Part shown: one piece after another, positions 7,132-14,486 of the stretch
Numbering within the stretch: position 1 is the stretch's first letter
How the letters are laid out: every line of letters starts with the position of its first letter
Assembly (NCBI RefSeq): GCF_016698645.1
Contig: NZ_CP068047.1
Location: 2,329,001-2,393,000 of the forward strand
Length of the DNA stretch: 64,000 nucleotides
From: Devosia oryziradicis
GTDB lineage: Bacteria > Pseudomonadota > Alphaproteobacteria > Rhizobiales > Devosiaceae
Direction of reading: 5' to 3'
The notes under the pieces: model-generated
What the model was told of the DNA's origin: nothing
What the model saw: the letters and a program-made list of their open reading frames with translations, nothing else
Databases searched by the model: none
Translations under genes and position numbers: made by a program

Positions 7132-8076
7132 CTTGCGCACGCCGCCCGGGGCAATGCCGAATAGCTGCTTGAACGCCCGCCCAAACGCCGCCTCGGACTG
7201 GTAGCCGGCCCGGCTCGCCACAACCCCAACGGGGTCCCGGGTCTCGAGCAGTTGCGCCCGCGCCAGATGCAGTCGCCATTGCGCCAGATACTGCGCCGCG
7301 GGCTGGCCCACCAGTTCGGTGAAGCGCGCCGAAAAGGCGGAGCGTGACATGCCGGCCTCTCGCGCCAGCTCGATCACGCTCCAATTCTGTTCCGGCCGGC
7401 GATGGATCAATGCCAAGGCTCGGCCAACCTGCCTGTCGCGCAGCGCAGCGAGCCAGCCCAGATTGGCTTCCGGTGCCGTATCGAGCCAGGCGCGGATGGC
7501 CTGGATCACCAGGATGTCGGCGAGCCGCGTTATGACTGTCTCACCACCCGGACGCATGGCACTGGCCTCGCGGGCGATCAGGCCCAGCGTGCTCTGCAGC
7601 CAGTTGCCGTCATCGCTGTCCCAGGCGTCGATGCGCAGCACGGGCGGCAGCAGCGATACCAGGCGCTTGGCGGCGACGCTGTCGAACTGCACCACGCCCG
7701 CTGTTGCCCGCGTTACAGCTCCGCCGCCACCATGCCGCATGATCTCGTAGCGGTCGCTGACCTTTTCGACGGGAACATCGAACAATGGCTCGGCTTCCAC
7801 GTCGGGTGCGCTGAGTAGCTGGTAGGGCGTTCCGTGCGGCAGAAGGACCATGCCGCCCTGCTGGACCAGTTGCGGCGCCTCGTTGCCCATCTGCAGCCAA
7901 CCATGCCCGGAGGTCACGATGACGAACATCATGGAGTCGATGAGTTGCGGGAACATGAGCCCCCAGGGCGCCGTCATCTCGGCGCGGCAGTAGAGGGTTC
8001 CGGTCAGGCGCAGCATGTGCAGTACCTCCCCGATGGGGTCGGACAATGGTGCTGGCTGGAAATGCGGATCTCTCAT
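7120..8076 (-). CDS. AraC family transcriptional regulator
   Basis: 318 residues: an N-terminal cupin-type sensing domain (about 10-170, with the strand motif GGMVLLPHGTPYQL) and a C-terminal AraC/XylS double helix-turn-helix (about 215-318). The latter includes ELAREAGMSRSAFSARF and the signature stretch ending AAFGRAFKQLFGIAPGG. The arrangement matches the cupin_6-AraC group, often next to an oxidoreductase gene. ATG 8074-8076 is chosen; the open frame further upstream crosses the intergenic region. It is transcribed away from the NmrA-like gene, with an inverted repeat between them, so it probably controls that gene and itself. The effector is unknown. Confidence 0.9.
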   Translation of the reverse strand: MRDPHFQPAPLSDPIGEVLHMLRLTGTLYCRAEMTAPWGLMFPQLIDSMMFVIVTSGHGWLQMGNEAPQLVQQGGMVLLPHGTPYQLLSAPDVEAEPLFDVPVEKVSDRYEIMRHGGGGAVTRATAGVVQFDSVAAKRLVSLLPPVLRIDAWDSDDGNWLQSTLGLIAREASAMRPGGETVITRLADILVIQAIRAWLDTAPEANLGWLAALRDRQVGRALALIHRRPEQNWSVIELAREAGMSRSAFSARFTELVGQPAAQYLAQWRLHLARAQLLETRDPVGVVASRAGYQSEAAFGRAFKQLFGIAPGGVRKLAA

Positions 8077-8102
8077 GCCGCTAACTAACCTGACTATGTA
8101 TT

Positions 8103-8126
8103 GAACGTCTACATGATTGGACGTTC
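8103..8126. promoter_or_regulatory. Inverted repeat, candidate AraC-type operator
   Basis: GAACGTC (8103-8109) and GACGTTC (8120-8126) are perfect inverted arms separated by 10 bases, in the 134-base gap between the divergent AraC-type and NmrA-like genes. The position suits a regulator site acting on both. Read on the minus strand the same bases also give GGAAC-N15-CGTT, one base shorter than the usual EcfG spacing, so a stress promoter for the regulator gene is a weaker alternative reading. Confidence 0.45.
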
Positions 8127-8210
8127 CGCACATTTTAGAGGCGTTCTTGTCATTGATGATCCGGGTCCTGCGGCGCACCTTCCAGAGATCGCAATCGCTG
8201 GAGCCCAATC

Positions 8211-9041
8211 ATGACTCACCAACATCCAATTCTTGTCATCAACTGCAGCGGCAAGATCGGCAGCCGAGTTGCCGCCAATCTTGCTGCCCTGGCTGTTCCC
8301 CATCGCGGGGTATCGCGGCGTACCGCCATTCGGTTCGACTGGCAGGACGAAACGACATGGCCAGCGGCACTCGCCGGGACCAAGGCGGCCTTCGTCTCCT
8401 TCGTGCCCGATCTGGCGGCGCCGGAGGCACTTCCCATCATGCAGCGCTTCGTCGAGGCGGCGCGCGAGGCAGGGCTCACCAAACTGGTCTTGCTCACTGG
8501 CCGCGGCGAGATCGGGGCTATCGCGGCCGAGAACGTCGTGCGCGCATCGGGCCTCGCCTGGACCGTGGTTCGCGCGGCCTGGTTTAACCAGAATTTCAGC
8601 GAGGGTCATCTGCTGGATTCGGTTTTCGAAGGGCACCTCTACATGCCCGCCGCTGACCGTGCCGAGCCCTTTGTGGATGCCGGCGACATCGCCGACGTCG
8701 CCACCGCCGCGCTGCTCGATGATGTTCACAATGGGCAGATTTACGATGTGACCGGACCTGACCTGCTGACCTTTCACCAGGCGGCGGCGCTGCTGGCAGC
8801 CGCCACCGGCCGGCCGTATCAGTATGTGCCAGTAACGCTTGATGAGTTCCACGCGGGCCTGGTCGAGGCGCTGGGCGTGGAATGGGCGGATCTCCTGCGC
8901 ACGGTTGCCGACGAGACCCTTGACGGGCGCAATTCCTGGGTGGGAGACGGCGTACAGCGCGCCATCGGCCGCCAGCCGCACGCCTTTGCCGATTTCTGTG
9001 CCCAAGCCTATGCCAGCGGCTCCTGGAGCCAGGCAGCCTGA
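8211..9041 (+). CDS. NmrA-like NAD(P)-binding oxidoreductase
   Basis: 276 residues with an atypical short-chain dehydrogenase (NmrA/HSCARG-like) fold. The dinucleotide loop is ILVINCSGKIGSRVAANL (N-x-S-G-K-I-G in place of the usual GATGxxG), followed by an AFVSFVPDL strand and the active-site-region helix. A YxxxK pair is not obvious, as expected for NmrA-like proteins, which may sense NADP(H) rather than catalyse. LTFHQAAALLAAATGRP is the usual C-terminal 'NmrA' block. The start has GGAG seven bases upstream. It is paired divergently with an AraC-type regulator; together they look like an inserted regulator/enzyme module between ruvX and pyrB. Confidence 0.85.
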   Translation: MTHQHPILVINCSGKIGSRVAANLAALAVPHRGVSRRTAIRFDWQDETTWPAALAGTKAAFVSFVPDLAAPEALPIMQRFVEAAREAGLTKLVLLTGRGEIGAIAAENVVRASGLAWTVVRAAWFNQNFSEGHLLDSVFEGHLYMPAADRAEPFVDAGDIADVATAALLDDVHNGQIYDVTGPDLLTFHQAAALLAAATGRPYQYVPVTLDEFHAGLVEALGVEWADLLRTVADETLDGRNSWVGDGVQRAIGRQPHAFADFCAQAYASGSWSQAA

Positions 9042-9055
9042 CGTCACCAAACTCA

Positions 9056-9084
9056 TCAACGGCCGCTCATCCGGCCGTTGATTT
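9056..9084 (+). terminator. Intrinsic terminator after the NmrA-like gene
   Basis: TCAACGGCCG (9056-9065) and CGGCCGTTGA (9072-9081) form a perfect 10-bp stem with a 6-base loop, followed by a short T-run (TTT). It begins 14 bases after the stop of the NmrA-like gene and separates it from pyrB. Confidence 0.7.
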
Positions 9085-9153
9085 CCTCGCCTTTGGCCTT
9101 GCCGACCGCGCCCCCCTCCGCTAGACCGCAGCAAATATCAGGGATGGGAGCGC

Positions 9154-10143
9154 ATGGCCCAAGCACGCGCCAGCACAGCCTCAACGTCATCTGCCGCCTC
9201 GTCCGGCGATTTTCCTCCTTTCAACCAGCGCCATCTGCTCTCGATCGCCGATCTCAAGCAGCATGAGATCATCGATCTCCTTGACCGGGCCGAACGCATG
9301 GTTCCGGTCAGCCGGCAGGAGCGGAAAAGCCATCCGACGCTGTCGGGCAAGACCCAGATCAACCTGTTCTTTGAACCCTCCACCCGCACGCAGGGGTCTT
9401 TCGAGATCGCCGGAAAGCGTCTCGGCGCGCTGGTGATGAACATGTCGGTCAAAACCAGTTCGGTCAGCAAGGGCGAGACCCTGGTCGATACCGCGGCCAC
9501 GCTCAATGCCATGCGTCCGGACGTCATCGTCGTCCGCCACTCGGCTGCCGGTGCGGTCGAACTGCTGAGCCAGAAGGTGGGCTGCGCCGTCATCAATGCC
9601 GGAGACGGGGCGCATGAGCACCCTACCCAGGCGCTGCTCGATGCGCTTACCATCCGCAATCACAAGGGCCGCATCTCCGGGCTCACCGTCGCCATCTGCG
9701 GCGACATCGCCAATTCCCGCGTCGTCCGCTCGAATCTGCTGCTTCTGGGAGCGCTCAACGTCCGCACCCGCGTCATCGCCCCGCGCAATCTCCTGCCATC
9801 AGGCATCGAACATCTGGCCACCGAGGTCTTCACCGACATGCGCGAGGGTCTGAAGGACGTCGATGTCGTCATGATGTTGCGCCTGCAGCATGAGCGCGCC
9901 AATGGCCGCATGATCCCATCCGTCCGGGAATACTACCGCTTCTACGGCCTCGATGCCGAAAAGCTCAGCTTTGCCAAGCCCGACGCCATTGTCATGCATC
10001 CCGGCCCGATGAACCGTGGCGTCGAGATCGACCCGGCGATTGCCGATGGTCCGGCCTCGGTCATCACAGACCAGGTGGAAATGGGTGTCGCCGTGCGCAT
10101 GGCGGTGCTCGATGCGCTGCTGCCCGCGAGGAACGAGCCATGA
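9154..10143 (+). CDS. pyrB: Aspartate carbamoyltransferase catalytic subunit
   Basis: 329 residues; condenses carbamoyl phosphate and aspartate to carbamoyl aspartate, the committed step of pyrimidine synthesis. The carbamoyl-phosphate loop STRT lies at 76-79 ([13 protein letters not shown]), the domain-linking HPGPMNRG near residue 285, and [10 protein letters not shown] (about 150) is the active-site loop. The Ser/Ala-rich first 20 residues are longer than in E. coli PyrB, as is usual here. The stop overlaps the next start (ATGA at 10140-10143). No pyrI is present. The adjacent metal-less dihydroorotase-like protein is expected to form the large class A ATCase complex. Confidence 0.96.
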   Translation: MAQARASTASTSSAASSGDFPPFNQRHLLSIADLKQHEIIDLLDRAERMVPVSRQERKSHPTLSGKTQINLFFEPSTRTQGSFEIAGKRLGALVMNMSVKTSSVSKGETLVDTAATLNAMRPDVIVVRHSAAGAVELLSQKVGCAVINAGDGAHEHPTQALLDALTIRNHKGRISGLTVAICGDIANSRVVRSNLLLLGALNVRTRVIAPRNLLPSGIEHLATEVFTDMREGLKDVDVVMMLRLQHERANGRMIPSVREYYRFYGLDAEKLSFAKPDAIVMHPGPMNRGVEIDPAIADGPASVITDQVEMGVAVRMAVLDALLPARNEP

Positions 10144-11435
10144 CCCGCCCGTTGTTCATCGAGAATGCGCGCATCGTCGACCCGGCATCGGGCAGCGACG
10201 GCCAGGGCGCTGTGCTTGTGGAAAACGGCATCATCACCGAAGTCGCGCTAGGCGCACCGGTTGGCGTTCCCGATGGCGCCGAGGTCGTCAATGCCAAGGG
10301 TCTCGTGCTGGCGCCGGGGCTGATCGACATGCGCGTGTTTACCGGCGAGCCGGGCAAGGAATATCGCGAAACGCTGCAATCGGCCGGCGACGCTGCCGCG
10401 GCCGGCGGCGTCACGAGCTTCGTGATGATGCCCGATACCGTTCCAGTGGTAGACGACGGTGCCCTGGTGGATTTCCTGATCCGCCGGGCCAAGGCGACGT
10501 CCAAGGTCAATGTCCTGCCCGCCGGTGCCATCACCAAGGGCCTTGCCGGGCAGGAAATGACCGAATTCGGCCTGCTGCAGGAGGCCGGCGCCGTCTGCCT
10601 CACCGATGGTCGCCATTCGATCCAGTCGACCGCGCTGCTCCGCACGGTGATGAGCTATGCCGCCAATTACGGCATGACGGTCGTCCACCACCTCTGTGAC
10701 AAGAGCCTGAGCGGCGACGGCGTGATGAACGAAGGCCTGTTTGCCACCATATTGGGCCTCAAGGGCATTCCGCGCGAGGCGGAGACCATTCCTTTGGCGC
10801 GCGATCTCCAACTCGCGGCTCTCACCGGAACAAAATACCACGCCGCGCAGATCTCCTGCGCCAGTTCGATTGAGCTGATGGCGACGGCGAAAAAGCGTAA
10901 CAGCTCCGTTACGTCAGGGGTTTCGATCAACAACCTCGCGCTCAACGAGAACGACATCGGCCGTTACCGAACCTTCTTCAAGCTCGGTACACCCCTGCGC
11001 TCCGAAGACGACCGCCAGGCCGTGATCGAGGGCCTGCGCAACGGCACCATCGACACCATCCACTCCGATCACGATCCGCAGGATACCGAGGTCAAGCGGC
11101 AGCCTTTCGCCGAAGCATCCGACGGCGCCATCGGCCTCGAAACGCTGCTGGCCGCCGCCTTGCGCCTGGTTCATTCCGGCGATGTGGAGCTCCTGACCGT
11201 CCTGCGCGCCATGACCATTCGCCCTGCCGAAATCCTCGGCCTGCCTTCTGGCCGCATCGCCAAGGGCGCACCAGCTGACCTGATTTTGGTCGACCTCGAC
11301 TACCCCTGGCAGGTTTCCGAGCGCGAAATCCGGTCGAGATCGCGCAATACGTCCTTTGAGGGCGCGCGGCTTGCTGGCAAGGTGATGCGAACCATCGTGG
11401 GCGGGCAAACTGTCCACCTGCATGCGGAGGGCTAA
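10140..11435 (+). CDS. pyrC: Dihydroorotase-like protein (probable non-catalytic PyrC')
   Basis: 431 residues with the amidohydrolase fold of type I dihydroorotase. The zinc-binding HxH of the first strand is replaced: the segment reads [12 protein letters not shown], so residues 64 and 66 are Met and Val. The later H-x-E-D site is also changed (VHHLCDKSL). Asp in HSDHDP near residue 304 is kept. Known PyrC' proteins of this kind are inactive partners needed for assembly of class A aspartate carbamoyltransferase with PyrB. Overlap of its start with the pyrB stop fits equimolar expression. An active dihydroorotase would then be encoded elsewhere. Automatic annotation would simply say dihydroorotase. 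Confidence 0.85.
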   Translation: MTRPLFIENARIVDPASGSDGQGAVLVENGIITEVALGAPVGVPDGAEVVNAKGLVLAPGLIDMRVFTGEPGKEYRETLQSAGDAAAAGGVTSFVMMPDTVPVVDDGALVDFLIRRAKATSKVNVLPAGAITKGLAGQEMTEFGLLQEAGAVCLTDGRHSIQSTALLRTVMSYAANYGMTVVHHLCDKSLSGDGVMNEGLFATILGLKGIPREAETIPLARDLQLAALTGTKYHAAQISCASSIELMATAKKRNSSVTSGVSINNLALNENDIGRYRTFFKLGTPLRSEDDRQAVIEGLRNGTIDTIHSDHDPQDTEVKRQPFAEASDGAIGLETLLAAALRLVHSGDVELLTVLRAMTIRPAEILGLPSGRIAKGAPADLILVDLDYPWQVSEREIRSRSRNTSFEGARLAGKVMRTIVGGQTVHLHAEG

Positions 11436-11438
11436 GCT

Positions 11439-12038
11439 GTGGATGTCACCCTGATCTATGCCGTGCTGATCGGTTATCTCTGCGGTTCGGTACCATTCGG
11501 CCTGTTCCTGACTCGGGCAGCGGGGCTCGGCGACATTCGCAATATCGGCTCGGGCAACATCGGCGCTACCAATGTCCTGCGGACCGGAAATCGCTGGCTC
11601 GCGGCAGCTACGCTGGTGCTCGATGCGGGCAAGGCCGCCCTGCCCGTCCTGGTCGCCCGCTATTACTGGGGCGAGCAGGCTGCCATGCTGGCTGCCATCG
11701 GGGCGTTCCTGGGTCATTGCTTCCCGGTATGGCTGGGCTTAAAGGGCGGCAAAGGCGTAGCCGTCATGATCGGTTCGCTGCTGGCGCTGAGCTGGCCCGT
11801 GGGGCTGATCTTCTGCGGCGTCTGGCTGCTTATCGCCTTTGCCCAGAAAATGAGTTCTCTGGCGGCGCTGACAGCGGCAGCCACGGCCCCGATCTTTGCC
11901 TATGTGGTCGTCAATGAGTGGTTGGCCGCGGCCACGGCGGTGATGGCCCTGCTGCTTTTCGTCCAGCATCGCGAGAATATCGGGCGGCTGATGCGCGGCA
12001 CCGAGGCCAGGATCGGCTCCGAAAAGAAGGCGCCCTAG
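11439..12038 (+). CDS. plsY: Acyl-phosphate glycerol-3-phosphate acyltransferase
   Basis: 199 residues, an inner-membrane enzyme with five or more hydrophobic segments that moves an acyl group from acyl-phosphate to glycerol-3-phosphate, the first step of phospholipid synthesis with PlsX. All three PlsY motifs are visible: [12 protein letters not shown] (about 38-49), [10 protein letters not shown] (about 99-108) and HRENIGRL near residue 176. Translation starts at GTG 11439, three bases after the pyrC stop, so it belongs to the pyrB-pyrC-plsY-dprA transcript. Confidence 0.96.
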   Translation: MDVTLIYAVLIGYLCGSVPFGLFLTRAAGLGDIRNIGSGNIGATNVLRTGNRWLAAATLVLDAGKAALPVLVARYYWGEQAAMLAAIGAFLGHCFPVWLGLKGGKGVAVMIGSLLALSWPVGLIFCGVWLLIAFAQKMSSLAALTAAATAPIFAYVVVNEWLAAATAVMALLLFVQHRENIGRLMRGTEARIGSEKKAP

Positions 12039-12041
12039 CCC

Positions 12042-13163
12042 TTGGCGCCTCGACTGGGTGCCGCCCTCACCGATGCGCAGCGACTCGATTGGCTGCGCCT
12101 GCTGCGGACCGACAATGTCGGGCCCGCCACCTTTCGCCAATTGCTAAGCCGCTTCGGTTCTGCCGGAGCCGCCATCGAGGCGCTGCCTAATTTGGCGAGT
12201 CGAAGCGGCAAGCCATTGAGGGTGCCAAGCAAGTCGGCGGCGGAGGACGAGATCGCGGGGATGTCCCGCTACGGCGCACGGCTTGTTGCAAGTGTCGACC
12301 CCGATTATCCGCCATTGCTTCAGTATATTCCGGCTGCTCCGCCTTTGCTGACGATGGCGGGTGGACAGAATCTCGACTGGCAGCGGACCGTGGGCGTCGT
12401 CGGCGCGCGCAATGCCTCTGCCGCGGGCATCAAGATGACCCGCATGTTGGCCGGGGATCTCGGCGAGCGCGGTTACACTGTGGTTTCGGGCCTGGCCCGC
12501 GGCATTGATACCGCCGCACACCGGGCGACGCTCACAACGGGCACCATTGCCGTCCTGGCCGGTGGCTTCGACAAAATCTATCCGGATGAGAATATTCCGC
12601 TCGCGCATGACATTCTCGACAATGGAGGGGCCCTGCTGACCGAGATGCCGCTAGGCTGGGAGCCCCGAGCCCGCGACTTTCCCAGGCGTAACCGCCTGGT
12701 TTCCGGTCTTTCGCTGGGGATCGTGGTGGTGGAGGCGGCCAAGCGCAGCGGCTCGCTGATCACCGCTCGCCTCGCCCTCGAGCAGAACCGTGATGTCTTT
12801 GCCGTTCCCGGCTCGCCGCTCGACCCGCGGGCGGAAGGCGGCAATGCGCTGATTCAGCAGGGCGCCAAGCTGATCACCTGCGCGGAGGACATAGTCGAGA
12901 CGCTGGGCAGTGCCGACCCCGCCCGGAGTGCCCTGTTTGATCGCGACTGGGAACCGGACCTGCTGCCAGATGCCCCGCCGCCGACTGCCGACGACAGGTC
13001 TCGCCTGATGGCGGCGCTGACGGCGACGCCGATCGAGGTGGATGAACTCGTGCGCCAGTCCGGTCTATCCGCCTCAGCAATGCAGATGCTGTTGCTGGAA
13101 CTCGACCTGGCGGGCCAGATCGAGTGGTCCAGCGGGCAGTTGGTGGCGCTCAGATATAGCTGA
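12042..13163 (+). CDS. dprA: DNA-processing protein DprA
   Basis: 373 residues. DprA (Smf) protects incoming single-stranded DNA and loads RecA during natural transformation. It has an N-terminal helical/SAM-like region (1-75), the Rossmann-like core (about 100-300) with VGVVGARNASAAG, VSGLARGIDTAAH, GGALLTEMPLG and the SLGIVVVEAAKRSGSLITAR block, and a C-terminal winged-helix DML1-like domain. The apparent start is TTG at 12042-12044, three bases after the plsY stop. It is convergent with, and five bases from, the aldo-keto reductase gene that separates it from topA. Confidence 0.95.
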   Translation: MAPRLGAALTDAQRLDWLRLLRTDNVGPATFRQLLSRFGSAGAAIEALPNLASRSGKPLRVPSKSAAEDEIAGMSRYGARLVASVDPDYPPLLQYIPAAPPLLTMAGGQNLDWQRTVGVVGARNASAAGIKMTRMLAGDLGERGYTVVSGLARGIDTAAHRATLTTGTIAVLAGGFDKIYPDENIPLAHDILDNGGALLTEMPLGWEPRARDFPRRNRLVSGLSLGIVVVEAAKRSGSLITARLALEQNRDVFAVPGSPLDPRAEGGNALIQQGAKLITCAEDIVETLGSADPARSALFDRDWEPDLLPDAPPPTADDRSRLMAALTATPIEVDELVRQSGLSASAMQMLLLELDLAGQIEWSSGQLVALRYS

Positions 13164-13168
13164 GCCGT

Positions 13169-14200
13169 TTATCGGCCGCCTTCGATCTTGCGGTGACGCT
13201 GGCTAATTCCGTGGCTGCCATAGGGGTAGTCGCCAACCGCGGGCTTGCTTGCGGCGTTCAGTTTTTCCGTTTCCGCTTCGGTGAGCACCAGTTCTGCGGC
13301 GCCCAGGTTGTCCTTCAACTGGTCCACAGTCCGCGCACCCAGGATCACAGACGTAACCGCTGGACGTACGGCGAGCCAGGCGAGTGCCACCTGCGCCATG
13401 CTGGCGCCGCGTGCGTTGGCTACCTCCTCCAGGGCGCCAATGACCTCCCAGGTGGCCGCCTTGGCATTGCGGCCCTCATAGGCCTCGCCGCCTCGGTCCG
13501 GACGCTCGCCGAGCCGTGTGGCGCCGGTTGGCATCTGGTCTTTCTTGTATTTGCCGCTCAGCCATCCCCCACCAAGCGGTGACCAGGGCAACAGGCCTAT
13601 ACCCGCATCGAGCGCGGCCGGCACGATCTCGTGTTCGATGTCGCGCATCAGCAGGTTGTATTGCGGCTGCAGCGTCACCGGTGGCTGGTAGCCGCTGGAT
13701 TTGGCGATCCAAACCGCCTTGGTGAGCTGCCAGCCCAGGAAGTTGGAGAAGCCGTAATAGGCAATCTTGCCTGAACGGATGGAGTCATCGAGAAACCGCA
13801 AGGTTTCCTCGAGCGGGGTAAGCGCGTCGAAGGCGTGCATCTGGTAGAGGTCGATGTGCTCCACGCCCAGTCGCTTGAGCGATGCATCGAGCGCTTCGCG
13901 CAGGTTCTTGCGCGACAGGCCCAGATGGTTGGGACCGTCACCCATGGGAAAACGGCCCTTGGTCGTGATGACGAGATCGCGCAGCCCCGTCGGCTTCGTC
14001 TTGAGCCAACGGCCGACAATTTCTTCGGATACCCCGGCGCTGTAGACATTGGCCGTGTCAATGAAATTGCCACCGGCCGCAACATAGTCGTCCATCAGCC
14101 GGAACGATGTCGCCTCATCCGATTCCGCGCCAAATGTCATGGTGCCGAGGCAATAGGCGGAGACGACGGCGCCGCTGTTGCCGAGCTTGCGATATTCCAT
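13169..14200 (-). CDS. Aldo/keto reductase
   Basis: 343 residues, NADP(H)-dependent aldo-keto reductase of the YghZ/Tas-like group. The catalytic tetrad is visible: D48 (FIDTAN), Y53 (VYSAG), K81 (TTKGRF) and H122 (QMHAFD). The nucleotide-binding end is LGARTVDQLKDNLGA. The substrate is unknown, probably a carbonyl compound. The ATG at 14198-14200 is fixed by AGGAGG about eight bases upstream and by the conserved start MEYRKLGNSG. It lies on the opposite strand between dprA and topA, which are neighbours in related genomes, so it looks like a local insertion. Confidence 0.93.
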   Translation of the reverse strand: MEYRKLGNSGAVVSAYCLGTMTFGAESDEATSFRLMDDYVAAGGNFIDTANVYSAGVSEEIVGRWLKTKPTGLRDLVITTKGRFPMGDGPNHLGLSRKNLREALDASLKRLGVEHIDLYQMHAFDALTPLEETLRFLDDSIRSGKIAYYGFSNFLGWQLTKAVWIAKSSGYQPPVTLQPQYNLLMRDIEHEIVPAALDAGIGLLPWSPLGGGWLSGKYKKDQMPTGATRLGERPDRGGEAYEGRNAKAATWEVIGALEEVANARGASMAQVALAWLAVRPAVTSVILGARTVDQLKDNLGAAELVLTEAETEKLNAASKPAVGDYPYGSHGISQRHRKIEGGR

Positions 14201-14486
14201 ATCAAAATCCTCCTGGGTCCCGGCGACGCTGGACCTGAGTCTGCGTATGCGGCGGGCTGGTCGATTGAAAAGCTGTGCGCTGAAAGGGGCGTGCGCAGAA
14301 CGCGCCCGACCAGTTGTGCACATCTTGTATGGCAGCTTCAAGTCCTCTGCTCGCGGGTCATGGCACCCCGAAAAATTCTCTCTCTTAGAGAGAGGGCGGC
14401 GGGCCTGTTGCAGCCCGCATTGACACCGCATCGCGGCTTCACCATGTTGCGCCACTTCTTATCGAGCGTTGCGGAACGGGTATTTC

